In this document: positions 36,039 to 45,130 of the stretch, one piece after another
Layout: each line of letters starts with the position of its first letter
Position numbering within the stretch: position 1 is the stretch's first letter
DNA from: an uncultured Methylococcaceae bacterium
GTDB taxonomy: Bacteria; Pseudomonadota; Gammaproteobacteria; Methylococcales; Methylomonadaceae
Direction of reading: 5' to 3'
Assembly: GCA_903934035.1 (NCBI GenBank)
Contig: CAIZMK010000087.1
Location: forward strand, 1-45,130
DNA: 45,130 nucleotides
Notes under the pieces: generated by a model
Databases searched by the model: none
What the model was told of the DNA's origin: nothing
What the model saw: only the letters and a program-made list of their open reading frames with translations
Position numbers and translations under genes: made by a program

Positions 36039-36593
36039 ATGAATCATCAAGATCAACATTGGATAGATGCCACCCAAGCTTGGTTAAAAACCATTGTTAT
36101 TGAATACAGTATTTGTCCTTTTGCAAAAAGAGAGATGGAGCGGGGTAGTATTTTTTATCTTGTAAGCCATGAGCGTAAAATCAAGACCTGTCTACAACAG
36201 CTACTGCAAGAGTGTGAGCGTTTAAAGATGGATCTTAGTATTGAAACTAGCTTGCTGATTTTTGCGGGTGCCTTTCATTTGTTTGATGATTATTTAGATT
36301 TTTTGACTATGGCTGAAGATGTGCTGATTGATGCTGGATACGAAGGTATTTATCAATTAGCCAGTTTTCATCCTGATTATTATTTTCAAGATTCTGATGC
36401 TGACGAGCCTGCCAATTATACTAATCGCTCACCCTATCCTATGTTGCATTTGTTACGTGAAACCTCTATCGATCGAGCTGTTAGTAGTTATCCAAATACT
36501 GACAAAATACCAGAGCGAAATATAAATTTAACACGTCAATTGGGTCTTGCCAAAATGCAGACTTTATTAGCCTCTTGTTATCCCAGTCATTAA
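36039..36593 (+). CDS. DUF1415 family protein
   Basis: 184 aa from the ATG at 36039, which has AGAGGAAA just upstream; the frame runs further into the repeat without homology. Conserved segments: TQAWLKTIVIEYSICPFAKRE, QLASFHPDYYF and NRSPYPMLHLLRE. Widespread in proteobacteria with unknown function; the conserved CPFA motif and His/Asp residues suggest a metal or redox site, but this is unproven. Confidence 0.88.
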   Translation: MNHQDQHWIDATQAWLKTIVIEYSICPFAKREMERGSIFYLVSHERKIKTCLQQLLQECERLKMDLSIETSLLIFAGAFHLFDDYLDFLTMAEDVLIDAGYEGIYQLASFHPDYYFQDSDADEPANYTNRSPYPMLHLLRETSIDRAVSSYPNTDKIPERNINLTRQLGLAKMQTLLASCYPSH

Positions 36594-36662
36594 ACTCACA
36601 GCTTGAATGTGCTTTATTTTCATAATTAAATAAACTCAAGTAGGTCATTAGCATCATTTTTT

Positions 36663-36691
36663 CAGACAAACGCTTAATAAATCTATATTAT
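36663..36691 (+). promoter_or_regulatory. Candidate slyD promoter
   Basis: CAGACA (36663-36668), 17-nt spacer, TATTAT (36686-36691), about 30 nt before the ATG, with AAAAGG as RBS. Confidence 0.45.
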
Positions 36692-36723
36692 GATGCGTTT
36701 TTTAAACACCAAAAGGTTTTATC

Positions 36724-37203
36724 ATGCAAGTAGCTGACAATACGGCTGTTTCAATACATTACACACTCACTAATGATGAAGGTGAAGTTTTAGATAGTTC
36801 TATAGATCAAGAAGCGCTGGTTTATTTACATGGAGCTGGAAATATTATTTCTGGATTAGAGCAGTCTTTGGTTGGCAAAGTCGCAGGCGATAAGTTTAAG
36901 GTTCGTATAGAACCTGAGCATGCTTATGGTGAGCTATCCGATGATATGATTCAGGTTATTCCACGTGAAATGTTTGAAGGTATCGATGAAATTGAAGTCG
37001 GTATGCAATTTCATGCCGAAGTCAGTCATGGTACGGGTATTGTTACTGTGATTAGTCTTGATGAAAAAGACGTGACTGTCGATGGCAATCATCCTTTAGC
37101 GGGAGTTGCTTTAACATTTGATGTAGAAGTTTTAGAAGTAAGAGCGGCAACTGAAGAAGAAACTCATCATGGTCATATTCATGGTGCAGGTTGTCATCAT
37201 TAA
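36724..37203 (+). CDS. slyD: SlyD-type FKBP peptidyl-prolyl isomerase
   Basis: 159 aa. The FKBP domain is split by an IF (insert-in-flap) chaperone domain, as in SlyD: YTLTNDEGEVLDSS, GLEQSLVGKVAGDKF, EPEHAYGELSDDMIQVIPREMF. A short His-rich tail (THHGHIHGAGCHH) could bind nickel or other metals but is shorter than in E. coli SlyD (196 aa). Confidence 0.93.
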   Translation: MQVADNTAVSIHYTLTNDEGEVLDSSIDQEALVYLHGAGNIISGLEQSLVGKVAGDKFKVRIEPEHAYGELSDDMIQVIPREMFEGIDEIEVGMQFHAEVSHGTGIVTVISLDEKDVTVDGNHPLAGVALTFDVEVLEVRAATEEETHHGHIHGAGCHH

Positions 37204-37254
37204 TTGCTTGTAAATTTATCGTTCCCACGCTCTGCAGGAATATTTGAACTTATT

Positions 37255-37372
37255 GTAGGCCGGAATAAGGCTTTGATAGCGTAAGCGATTAAAGCGTTTC
37301 CGGCAGACGTATCGATCGAATCCCCGGAAACGCCACTACGCACTGCGCTTGGGTGGTCTTATTCCGGCCTAC
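37255..37372. repeat. Repeat family B, intact copy with outer flanks
   Basis: Bounded by GTAGGCCGGAATAAG and CTTATTCCGGCCTAC. Outside it, CGTTCCCACGCTCTGC (37220-37235) and GCAGAGCTTGGGAACG (about 37395-37411) form a second, outer inverted repeat, so the unit is a nested palindrome of about 190 bp downstream of slyD. Confidence 0.85.
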
Positions 37373-37456
37373 AAAAGCTTAACTGTAGGCAGTGACGCAG
37401 AGCTTGGGAACGCTATATTAGCCACACAGTCCCTCCTTAAGTTAATAGCTTGTTCA

Positions 37457-38080
37457 TCATTTAATGTCCGCCATTATCTTTTTTAGTTCAGCTAAAACAC
37501 GCTGTTGTTTATCTAAGGATAATTGACTAAATTGTTGTTCGAATTCAGCTAGGCTGTAAGTAGCTTTACTTTCATTGCTAGCGCTGAGTTTACAATCAGA
37601 GAGCACTTGCTTAACTGCTAGATCAGCATTAGTTAAGGGTAGGGAACTTGATAGTACCGTGCGTATGATGGTGTTGACATGAATAAATAGCGTCTGCCCC
37701 GTTAAAATATCTTCTGCCAATTTTTTTGCATACTCTTCGGTATAGCCTTTACGTTTAGAATCAGGCAGCGTTTTCATCGAAATAGAAATGGCAGGCATTT
37801 TGTCAATTTGATAATCGACATTAAAACGTTTGCTTTGAGAGGTAATCAAGTCATTGGCTTCAATAGTGGCTTGTAAACTATTACCTTTACAAACAAGCTC
37901 TAATCTAAGGTAATCATACAAGCCGGGTAGGGGTAGCGGTGATTGCGCATAGCTAAAAGATTGATTGCTTAAATTATCAATTTCCTGATGATAACTCCAG
38001 ACGTTATCAGCTTTCGTTGTTAAGGGTAGTGTCGCTAAAACAGCTAAGATCAAGCGATTAGAAAAATTAATTAGGTTCAT
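37457..38080 (-). CDS. Unrecognised exported protein
   Basis: 207 aa from the ATG at 38080; the longer frame to 38200 adds 40 residues with no signal-like character. The N-terminus (MNLINFSNRLILAVLATLPLTTKADN) is a typical signal peptide, cleavage near TKA-D. The mature part is soluble with two Cys (VCKGN, SDCKLS), probably one disulfide, and a C-terminal helical segment (LAEFEQQFSQLSLDKQQRVLAEL). I do not recognise a family. It stands alone, with a family C palindrome upstream. Confidence 0.6.
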   Translation of the reverse strand: MNLINFSNRLILAVLATLPLTTKADNVWSYHQEIDNLSNQSFSYAQSPLPLPGLYDYLRLELVCKGNSLQATIEANDLITSQSKRFNVDYQIDKMPAISISMKTLPDSKRKGYTEEYAKKLAEDILTGQTLFIHVNTIIRTVLSSSLPLTNADLAVKQVLSDCKLSASNESKATYSLAEFEQQFSQLSLDKQQRVLAELKKIMADIK

Positions 38081-38452
38081 GGTTCGGTTCCGTATCAAAG
38101 CGTAGTTTGTGGTTGGGATGTTGTTGCTCCAAAAGCCCTGCTGGGTTTTGTTTTTAGGAGCATTTATTCCGCCCTTATCTACAAAAGTAAATATTATCAT
38201 TCACACGCAAGAACGATAATATTGTGGTGATGGGCGTAGGGGCGTATTGCATACGCCCTTATAAAAAAGGTCTTATATCATTAAACTTTCGATGTTGGGC
38301 GTATGCAATATCGCCCCTGCGGTGTTTTTTATCGTTTCCACGCCGATAGGAAGCTAGTGTAGACATATAATAGAGAATCTGCGTATTTTATGCATCATCA
38401 TGCCACATGAACTATTAAAAAGATGCAAAGTTGAGTTCAAGAGATTTTCTAG
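38081..38452. other. Intergenic with family C palindrome
   Basis: 372 bp between two minus-strand genes. Repeat C fills 38236-38317. A second frame-extension of the exported protein overlaps the first 120 bp but looks non-coding. No gene. Confidence 0.5.
38236..38317. repeat. Repeat family C copy
   Basis: Two hairpins back to back: GGGCGTATTGCATACGCCC at the left and GGGCGTATGCAATATCGCCCC at the right, which are also inverse to each other, so it can fold as one long cruciform or two small ones. Both this copy and 34523 are followed by GCGGTGTTTTTATCGTTT-like sequence. Confidence 0.75.
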
Positions 38453-39727
38453 CTAAGGATTACTATAAAGAGCTGTAGCTCCAATTCGTTGATCAATTTG
38501 TCTGGATAGTTCTTGATAAGCCTCGCTATCAACAGACTCAAAACGTTGCTTAAATTCGGCATCATCCATATGTTCAGGCAGGTCTGATGGGTCAGGCATA
38601 AAGTCAGTGTAGTCTTTGATTTCTGATAATTTCTTTTGAAGTTTGCGGGCGCTTTCTGGTGATGAGGTCGCCATTTCAGCGAAGCGTGTGCCGGCTTTAT
38701 CTGCCGCTAAATCAACAAAGCTGAAGCCGCTGCCTCCTTGTGCGTCACTTAATTCTTTTTCTTCACCTACTGCAATTGAAACCTGGTTGTTCATAGAGGC
38801 AGTAATGGCTGCCGAAGCTATAAAGTGCTGCGCTAAATCAATGCGCTTATATAAAAAAGTAGGATAACGTTTTTGTGTGTTTAATGTTGCTAAGGGTATT
38901 GATAAAAACTTTTTGGTTTCTTTACGATTTACATAGTTATTAATCGTGATAATAGCCATTTTATTTTCTTCAATAGCCGTCTCTAAATTAGAACGTTGGT
39001 AAGCCAAGGTAAATAATGGTTTTAGTAGTTCTGCCAGCGATAAGCGCCATTGTGAATTATGTAGCTCTACAACTTCAGTTAATTTCTGTTGGTAGATGTC
39101 GAGATGGGTATTGTTGCCGCCATCAGCTAAAACATTTTGTGCTTGTATAAGACTCTCTAAGCTGGAGTGATAGCTGATGGTGACTTTTTGTTGATCGATA
39201 ATAATGCTTTTAATGGGGCGGGTCGCTAAGATGAAGTATTCATTAAGCGAGGTGTGATGGATGATATTGTCGATTATATAAGCCGCAAGTTTAGCAGGTA
39301 ATAATAATTCGCCGGCTTTAAATTTTTTCAAACTAGGTAGTTCATCACTCGCTTCGTTGCCAAAGCGAAAGCTAATATTTAAATATTGACCTAGATAGTT
39401 TTTTGGCAGTGTCATTGTGACTATAAATCGAACGATATTGTCTTTTAATTCAATTTTGACGGCACTTTTGCGATAACGATTAAACAAATAATTGGCTGCT
39501 AAATTAATGTCAGGTTGAGTTAATTCAATGGTGCCTATTTCATCAGGTTTGGTTTTAGAGCCTTCGTACAATATTTTTTTTGCTCTAATAATGTCGTCAT
39601 GTGTCAGTGTCCAGTCAGCAGCAACTGTGGGTGTGTCACTAATTCCAAATAAAATCAGTAGCGCACAGAAAATGACAACTGTACTTATTAGTATTAAAAA
39701 AAGACGTGAAATGATTTTTATAAACAC
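38453..39727 (-). CDS. Unrecognised membrane-anchored protein
   Basis: 424 aa. One N-terminal hydrophobic segment (8-29), no further membrane helices; the rest should be periplasmic. It contains a repeated beta-rich middle (IELTQPDINLAANYLFNRY...VKIELKDNIVRFIVTMTLP) and a C-terminal part with IDLAQHFIASAAITAS, a pattern I associate with uncharacterised proteobacterial proteins, followed by SGFSFVDLAADKAGTRFAE. Function unknown. It begins 5 bp after the ppx/gppA stop, so the two are likely co-transcribed. Confidence 0.7.
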   Translation of the reverse strand: MFIKIISRLFLILISTVVIFCALLILFGISDTPTVAADWTLTHDDIIRAKKILYEGSKTKPDEIGTIELTQPDINLAANYLFNRYRKSAVKIELKDNIVRFIVTMTLPKNYLGQYLNISFRFGNEASDELPSLKKFKAGELLLPAKLAAYIIDNIIHHTSLNEYFILATRPIKSIIIDQQKVTISYHSSLESLIQAQNVLADGGNNTHLDIYQQKLTEVVELHNSQWRLSLAELLKPLFTLAYQRSNLETAIEENKMAIITINNYVNRKETKKFLSIPLATLNTQKRYPTFLYKRIDLAQHFIASAAITASMNNQVSIAVGEEKELSDAQGGSGFSFVDLAADKAGTRFAEMATSSPESARKLQKKLSEIKDYTDFMPDPSDLPEHMDDAEFKQRFESVDSEAYQELSRQIDQRIGATALYSNP

Positions 39728-39732
39728 GATGC

Positions 39733-41298
39733 TTAAGAGAATTCTAGCTTAAATCCTGCTGCTTTGATGTAATCGGCTTCTAAATTCAAGTCAGCACGGG
39801 TTAGAGGAAAGCTATCTAACCAAGTCTCTGGAAACTTAAGTGTGATTTTTGAATTGATTAATTGTATTTCAAAGAGTGGTAATTCTTGTTTGATACGGTT
39901 TCGGTGCAATACGACTGCTAATCTCAAAATTAAAGTGAGATAAGGTGCTTGAATATTCCATGGCGAGGGTAATTCGTTAAAAATAGTTTTGGATAATTTA
40001 CGTCGATGTGATCTAAGTATAGCTGCCAGTAATAGTTGATCTTGCTGAGAAAATCCTGCCAAATCAGCGTTGCCTATAATGTAAGCGCTATGTTTATGGT
40101 ATTGGCTATGGGCGATATCAATACCTATTTCGTGTAAATCCGCTGCCCAATTTAAATATTGCACGCAGTTTTCATCATTAGCCCACGCATAGTTAGCACT
40201 CAATTGGCTTAACATGATGTGGATACATTTCTTGATTCGTTTGGAGTGATCTGTATCAATATGATAGCGTTTGCAGACTGCTTGCACCGTCTCTGAACGC
40301 ATATCTTGATTATAAATTCGACCTAATAAATCTTGTATCAAACCTTCTCTTAAGGCGCCGTCAGAGATAGTCATTTGTTCAATATTAAGCGTTTTGAAGG
40401 TGGCATAAACAATCGCTAAGCCGCCCGCAAAAACCGGTAGACGATCGGCGTCTAATCCGGGTAAATTTAATTCATCGATATGATGGTATTGGTTAAGGTG
40501 AGCCACCAGTATTTCAAGCCCTTGTTTAGTTATGCCGTTATTACTCCAGTTAGTCGCTTGTAATACTTTTGCAATTGAGCGCAAGCTGCCCGATGAGCCG
40601 ATGGCTTCATCCCAGTTCTTGCGATTAAATGTATTTTGGAAAGGTTCTAATTTTTGTTCGGCGTATAAAGTTGCATTATCAAACGCTGTTTTAGATAGAA
40701 AGCCATCTTTAAAAAAGATATTGCTCATAGATACACAGCCCATGTGTAAACTTTCTTTAGCTTGGGGCGTATCATTAGTGCCGATAATATATTCTGTGCT
40801 ACCCCCACCTATATCCATAACTAAGCGCAAATTAGCATTGCTACTTAAGCTATGTGCGACGCCTGCATAGATCAAACGTGCTTCTTCTATTCCAGAAATG
40901 ATGTGGATAGGGTGGCCTAGTGCTTGTTCGGCTTTGATTAGAAATTGACTTGCATTTTTGGCCATGCGTAAGGTGTTAGTGCCCACAATACGGACACTGC
41001 CTTCTGGAAAATTGTGAATGCGTTGGCCAAATCGCTCTAGGCAAGCGAGCGCTTTTAATTGAGTTTTTTCATCCAACATCTGCTCAGCATCTAAGCCTGA
41101 TGCCAGTCTGACCATTTCTTTAAGTCGGTCTATGGTTTGTAACTTACCATTTTTTAGGCTACAAACAATCATATGGAAGCTATTAGAGCCTAAATCTACA
41201 GCGGCTACGAATTCAGGGGGAGTATTCTGCACGGGGTATCCAATTTGTCTGCGGAGCGTGTTAATATCTGATAATATTACACGGCTTTTAGTATCCAT
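39733..41298 (-). CDS. ppx: Exopolyphosphatase / pppGpp phosphohydrolase (Ppx/GppA family)
   Basis: 521 aa. ASKHA-fold phosphatase: AAVDLGSNSFHMIV, GTNTLRMAKN, VMDIGGGSTEYIIG (phosphate-binding) and ISDGALREGL. The C-terminal HD-like domain has ADLHEIGIDI and LRSHRRK. It removes phosphate from polyphosphate or from pppGpp; the two enzymes are not separable by sequence alone here. The first 27 residues before PEFVAAVDLG are not typical, so an internal start is possible. Confidence 0.92.
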   Translation of the reverse strand: MDTKSRVILSDINTLRRQIGYPVQNTPPEFVAAVDLGSNSFHMIVCSLKNGKLQTIDRLKEMVRLASGLDAEQMLDEKTQLKALACLERFGQRIHNFPEGSVRIVGTNTLRMAKNASQFLIKAEQALGHPIHIISGIEEARLIYAGVAHSLSSNANLRLVMDIGGGSTEYIIGTNDTPQAKESLHMGCVSMSNIFFKDGFLSKTAFDNATLYAEQKLEPFQNTFNRKNWDEAIGSSGSLRSIAKVLQATNWSNNGITKQGLEILVAHLNQYHHIDELNLPGLDADRLPVFAGGLAIVYATFKTLNIEQMTISDGALREGLIQDLLGRIYNQDMRSETVQAVCKRYHIDTDHSKRIKKCIHIMLSQLSANYAWANDENCVQYLNWAADLHEIGIDIAHSQYHKHSAYIIGNADLAGFSQQDQLLLAAILRSHRRKLSKTIFNELPSPWNIQAPYLTLILRLAVVLHRNRIKQELPLFEIQLINSKITLKFPETWLDSFPLTRADLNLEADYIKAAGFKLEFS

Positions 41299-41443
41299 TA
41301 GTGTGATTTTATTTAAAATTCAATGTGTCTTGATAGGGTGGTATTAGTTATTGTCCCACAATTGGTGAGTTTTTATTGTTTGTAATGGGCTCATGTGTGT
41401 AATTTAACTTATTTAAAGGTTTTCGTTAAGTGTTAGTTTCAGT

Positions 41444-42370
41444 ATGAATGCATTATCTATTAGCAATCTAAAAAAAACATATAACAATGGTTTTGAGGCT
41501 TTAAAAGGTATAGACCTTGAAGTCAAGCCTGGCGATTTTTTTGCTTTATTGGGGCCTAACGGTGCAGGTAAATCAACAACTATTGGTATTATCAGTTCAT
41601 TGGTTAATCAATCGAGTGGCTCAGTTAGTATTTTTGGACATGATCTAAAAACCGAACGATCTCTTGCAAAAAGTTGCTTAGGTTTAGTGCCTCAAGAAGT
41701 TAACTTTAATCAATTTGACACGGTTAAAAGCATCGTTTTTAATCAAGCGGGTTATTACGGTACGCCACGTAAACTTGCCCTACAAAGAACCGAGCATTGC
41801 CTTAAACAAATGGATTTATGGGATAAACGCGACACCATATCTAGGCGTTTATCGGGTGGTATGAAACGCCGTGTAATGATTGCCCGTGCGATGGTTCATG
41901 CACCTAGGTTATTGATTCTTGACGAGCCAACTGCGGGTGTTGATATAGAAATCAGACGCTCGATGTGGAAGATGATGGAGGAGGTTAATCAGCAAGGTAC
42001 CACTATCATTTTAACTACGCATTATTTAGAAGAAGCCGAAAGTCTTTGTCGTAATATTGCCATTATCGATCAAGGACGTATCGTTGAAAATACCGACATG
42101 GCGAGTCTCTTAGCAAGATTACATGTCGATCATTTTGTCCTAGACTTGGCTGAACCTTTGGCTCAAGCACCTGTTATTGCTGGCTATCAAATTGAACGCA
42201 TAGCCGATAAAGTCCTCGATGTAGCGGTACCTAAAGAAATTGGCCTTAATTACTTGTTTAATCAATTAAGCGAAAAAAACATTAAGGTAGTGAGTCTTAA
42301 AAATAAGAGTAATCGCTTAGAACAACTATTTATGAGTTTAATTGATACTAAGTCAGCAGGTAATAAGTGA
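41444..42370 (+). CDS. yadG: ABC-2 exporter ATP-binding protein (YadG-like)
   Basis: 308 aa, the same length as E. coli YadG. Walker A GPNGAGKST, Q-loop PQEVNF, signature LSGGMKRRV, Walker B LLILDEPTAGVD and H-loop TTHYLEEAE. C-terminal extension typical of drug/polysaccharide-type ABC-2 ATPases. Divergent from ppx with a 145-bp gap; weak RBS. Substrate unknown. Confidence 0.92.
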   Translation: MNALSISNLKKTYNNGFEALKGIDLEVKPGDFFALLGPNGAGKSTTIGIISSLVNQSSGSVSIFGHDLKTERSLAKSCLGLVPQEVNFNQFDTVKSIVFNQAGYYGTPRKLALQRTEHCLKQMDLWDKRDTISRRLSGGMKRRVMIARAMVHAPRLLILDEPTAGVDIEIRRSMWKMMEEVNQQGTTIILTTHYLEEAESLCRNIAIIDQGRIVENTDMASLLARLHVDHFVLDLAEPLAQAPVIAGYQIERIADKVLDVAVPKEIGLNYLFNQLSEKNIKVVSLKNKSNRLEQLFMSLIDTKSAGNK

Positions 42371-43134
42371 TGAATTATTCTATTGCCTTTAGAACGATAG
42401 TGACTAAAGAGATTTTTCGTTTTGTTCGTATTTGGCCGCAAACTTTATTACCTCCTGCCATTACCACCGCCTTATATTTTTTGATTTTTGGTAAGCTCAT
42501 TGGTGGCCGTATCGGTGAAATTAATGGCGCAACTTATATGGATTATATTGTACCGGGTATTATTTTAATGTCGGTCATTAGTCATTCTTATGCCAATGTA
42601 GTTTCGTCTTTTTATTCAACTAAATTTCAACGCAATATTGAAGAGTTGCTTGTGGCACCTGTGCCTAATTGGGTTATTTTAAGCGGTTATGTCAGTGGAG
42701 GCATCATTCGCGGTCTATTAGTCGGGACAGTGGTCGCCTCAATTTCTTTATTATTTTCAGATATTGAGGTCAAAAATCCCTATGTCGCTTTATCAATTAT
42801 GATATTAACAGCGACATTATTTTCTTTAGCCGGCTTTATTAATGCCGTGTTAGCAGAAAGTTTTGACGATATATCTATCATCCCTAATTTTATTTTAACG
42901 CCCTTAAGTTATTTAGGTGGGGTGTTTTATTCCGTCAAAATGTTGCCAGATATATGGCAAAGTATTTCGTTAGGCAATCCCATTTTGTATATGATCAATG
43001 CCTTTAGATATGGCTTGATAGGGGTAACTGATGTCGACATTCAACTGGCTTTTATTATGACTATAGTCTTTATTTTAGTTTTAACGTTGCTTAGTTTGTT
43101 TTTACTTTATAAAGGCATAGGCATAAAAAATTAA
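42367..43134 (+). CDS. yadH: ABC-2 exporter permease (YadH-like)
   Basis: 255 aa with six membrane helices; ABC-2 signature YLGGVFYSVKMLPDIWQ between the last helices. E. coli YadH has 256 aa. Its ATG overlaps the ATPase stop by 4 bp (ATGA). An inner-membrane half-transporter that pairs with YadG; substrate unknown. Confidence 0.92.
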   Translation: MMNYSIAFRTIVTKEIFRFVRIWPQTLLPPAITTALYFLIFGKLIGGRIGEINGATYMDYIVPGIILMSVISHSYANVVSSFYSTKFQRNIEELLVAPVPNWVILSGYVSGGIIRGLLVGTVVASISLLFSDIEVKNPYVALSIMILTATLFSLAGFINAVLAESFDDISIIPNFILTPLSYLGGVFYSVKMLPDIWQSISLGNPILYMINAFRYGLIGVTDVDIQLAFIMTIVFILVLTLLSLFLLYKGIGIKN

Positions 43135-43276
43135 AATAAAAACAGCTTTAATCTTTGTGTAATTACAAAAGCATTAAGGCTATGTCAGCTATTAATATGG
43201 CCTCGCGTACTCTTTGATAGAGGCGTGAAATTTAAAAACTACTCGTGATTTACTGTAACTAAAGATTCAGACGGTA

Positions 43277-43282
43277 TATAAT
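43277..43282 (+). promoter_or_regulatory. Candidate secA -10 element
   Basis: A perfect TATAAT at 43277-43282, 48 bp before the secA ATG. The -35 at 17-nt spacing (TGTAAC) is poor. No secM-like leader gene lies upstream; the gap from yadH is 195 bp. Confidence 0.45.
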
Positions 43283-43329
43283 CGAGCAATTTATTCAATC
43301 ATTTAGATAATTTAAACTGGAAAGAAAAC

Positions 43330-45130
43330 ATGCTGGATAAGCTAGTTAGATTAGTTGTAGGTAGCCGTAACGACAGGCTGATTAAGAAGAAAAGAAAGTT
43401 GGTCAAGAGTGTCAACGCATTAGCTTCGGAATACGAAAAACTGTCTGATGAGGCAATTAAAGCAAAAACAAAAGAGTTTCGTGATCGTCTTGAGCTAGGC
43501 GAAAGTCTGGATAAACTTATTCCAGAAGCCTTTGCTGCGGTTAGAGAAGCCTCTTCGCGTGTTTTTGGTATGCGTCATTTTGATGTCCAGTTAATAGGCG
43601 GCATGATTCTTCATGACGGTAAAATTGCCGAAATGAAAACCGGTGAGGGTAAAACCTTAATGGCGACCTTAGCAGCTTATTTGAATGCCTTACCTGGACG
43701 TGGTGTTCATGTTGTAACGGTTAATGATTATCTCGCTAAACGTGATTCGGAATGGATGGGTAGGCTGTATGGTTTTCTAGGTATGACTACCGGCGTTATT
43801 GTCAGTCAAATGGAGCATGAAGAGCGTCGTATAGCTTATGCCGCTGATATTACCTATGGTACTAATAACGAATTTGGTTTTGATTATTTACGTGACAACA
43901 TGGCTTTCAGCATCGAGCAGAAAGTTCAGCGTGATTTATATTTTGCTATCGTCGATGAAGTCGATTCTATCTTGATTGATGAGGCCAGAACGCCGCTGAT
44001 TATTTCTGGGCCTACGGATGAAAGCACCGAAATTTATATTAAAGCCAATGAAATCATTCCTTATTTAACTCGTGAAGAACCTGAAGGTCAGCCGGGTGAT
44101 TACACAGTAGATGAAAAAATACGTCAGGTTTATCTAACTGAGTCGGGTTATGAGCGTGTAGAGCTTATGATGCTTGAATTAGGCCTAATGCCTGAAGGCA
44201 CCAGCCTTTACGATGCGGTTAATATCCGACTCATGCATTATCTAAATGCTTCTTTGCGTGGTCATGCTTTATTCAAAAAAGATGTAGATTATATCGTTGC
44301 TAATAACGAAGTCATTATTGTAGATGAATTTACTGGCAGAATAATGCCAGGTAGGCGTTGGTCTGAAGGCTTACATCAGGCGATTGAAGCTAAAGAGCAT
44401 GTTGCCATCAATAATGAAAATCAAACATTAGCGTCTATTACCTTCCAAAATTATTTTCGTTTATACGATAAATTGTCGGGTATGACCGGTACCGCTGATA
44501 CTGAAGCGTTTGAGTTAAATAATATCTATGGTCTTGAAGTTGTCATCATACCGACTCATCGTCCTTTGATTAGAAGAGACCTAGGGGATGTAATTTTCTT
44601 AACTACTGATGAAAAGTATGTCGCTGTTGCAAATGACATCAAAGAATGTGTGACTCGTGGTCAACCTGTCTTAGTCGGCACGACTTCAATTGAAAACTCT
44701 GAGCGCTTATCTGTTCTGCTTAACAAACAAGGTGTTAAACACGAAGTATTAAACGCCAAACAACATGAGCGTGAAGCACATATAGTTGAGCAAGCAGGTA
44801 TGCCAGGTTCTGTGACCATTGCCACCAATATGGCGGGTCGTGGAACTGATATTGTACTGGGCGGTAATTTGGATGCTGAGTTAAAGGCGCTTGGAGAAGA
44901 GGCGAGTGAGGCTCAAAAACAACAAGTGCGGGCGGCTTGGCAAGAAAGACATCAGCAAGTCCTCAATAATGGTGGCTTGCATGTTATAGGTTCAGAGCGT
45001 CATGAATCACGTCGTATCGATAATCAATTAAGAGGTCGTTCAGGGCGTCAAGGCGATCCAGGTTCCACACGTTTTTACTTATCTTTGCAAGACGACTTGA
45101 TGCGTATTTTCGCTTCAGAGCGCGTCGCAG
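43330..45130 (+). CDS. secA: Preprotein translocase ATPase SecA (3' end outside the window)
   Basis: The first 600 codons of a protein that is usually about 900 aa; open at the window end, not interrupted. Starts [16 protein letters not shown] with GGAAAGAAA as RBS. Motifs in order: [13 protein letters not shown] (Walker A), [46 protein letters not shown] (Walker B), [38 protein letters not shown], and [12 protein letters not shown] near the end. It drives Sec-dependent export. Unlike E. coli, no secM is upstream. Confidence 0.96.
   Translation, partial: MLDKLVRLVVGSRNDRLIKKKRKLVKSVNALASEYEKLSDEAIKAKTKEFRDRLELGESLDKLIPEAFAAVREASSRVFGMRHFDVQLIGGMILHDGKIAEMKTGEGKTLMATLAAYLNALPGRGVHVVTVNDYLAKRDSEWMGRLYGFLGMTTGVIVSQMEHEERRIAYAADITYGTNNEFGFDYLRDNMAFSIEQKVQRDLYFAIVDEVDSILIDEARTPLIISGPTDESTEIYIKANEIIPYLTREEPEGQPGDYTVDEKIRQVYLTESGYERVELMMLELGLMPEGTSLYDAVNIRLMHYLNASLRGHALFKKDVDYIVANNEVIIVDEFTGRIMPGRRWSEGLHQAIEAKEHVAINNENQTLASITFQNYFRLYDKLSGMTGTADTEAFELNNIYGLEVVIIPTHRPLIRRDLGDVIFLTTDEKYVAVANDIKECVTRGQPVLVGTTSIENSERLSVLLNKQGVKHEVLNAKQHEREAHIVEQAGMPGSVTIATNMAGRGTDIVLGGNLDAELKALGEEASEAQKQQVRAAWQERHQQVLNNGGLHVIGSERHESRRIDNQLRGRSGRQGDPGSTRFYLSLQDDLMRIFASERVA

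Noticed and set aside
43141-43180. yadH terminator (AGCTTTAAT/ATTAAGGCT hairpin)
   Set aside because: The hairpin has no T-run on the plus strand; the T-rich tract is on the minus-strand side, where no gene ends.
43135-43329. secM-like arrest peptide before secA
   Set aside because: No frame with a signal peptide and arrest motif fits in the 195-bp gap.
1-45130. CRISPR array
   Set aside because: Repeated elements are palindromes dispersed over tens of kilobases; no regularly spaced direct repeats with unique spacers were seen.

Overview
This 45 kb chromosomal window looks gammaproteobacterial. The housekeeping blocks (rluC-gph-sppA beside a divergent rne, ffs-dnaX-ybaB-recR, hint plus a tRNA-Arg(CCU), ppx/gppA, yadGH, secA) are typical of that class. 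The base composition is AT-rich, and several families of short palindromic intergenic repeats recur. A methanotroph of the Methylococcales would fit, but this is inference: no diagnostic C1 gene is present and I cannot search a database.

Layout. (1) 1-8340, minus strand, signalling. A stressosome operon reads rsbR (haem-globin sensor plus STAS), rsbS (STAS), an RsbT-RsbX fusion (switch kinase plus PP2C-type phosphatase) and a large hybrid histidine kinase with two receivers and an Hpt domain. About 0.8 kb upstream of rsbR lies a second hybrid kinase (REC-PAS-HK-REC). (2) 8756-14947, blue-light and redox island. It holds a pseudo-receiver/BLUF photoreceptor and a short LOV protein on the minus strand, then a small secreted six-cysteine repeat protein on the plus strand. 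A tightly coupled plus-strand operon follows: SRPBCC protein, second short LOV protein, fatty-acid-hydroxylase-family membrane di-iron enzyme, MsrP, MsrQ. (3) 15240-18834: an epimerase-family protein, a zinc alcohol dehydrogenase, an Rpn-family nuclease pseudogene and repeats. (4) 18835-27814, core genes: sppA, gph-like phosphatase and rluC (minus); rne, 4.5S RNA, dnaX, ybaB, recR, hint and tRNA-Arg (plus). (5) 28228-33699: a four-gene MksFEBG/Wadjet (JetABCD) SMC plasmid-defence operon. (6) 34040-45130: yjbQ, a lytic transglycosylase lipoprotein, a DUF1415 protein, slyD, two unrecognised envelope proteins, ppx/gppA, an ABC-2 exporter pair and the 5' two thirds of secA.

How it fits together. 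The first 15 kb is unusually rich in sensors: oxygen or haem ligands (globin-RsbR), blue light (one BLUF, two LOV) and two hybrid phosphorelay kinases. They sit beside a periplasmic methionine-sulfoxide repair pair that is translationally chained to a LOV protein. The best candidates for undescribed biology are (a) the SRPBCC-LOV-hydroxylase-MsrP-MsrQ operon, which suggests blue-light-linked envelope repair, and (b) the stressosome, in which RsbT and RsbX are fused, RsbS has Leu in place of the usual phospho-acceptor Ser, and the terminal gene is a phosphorelay kinase carrying a degenerate RsbT-like domain.

At least four intergenic repeat families (A-D below) are scattered through the window. 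None is linked here to a transposase.
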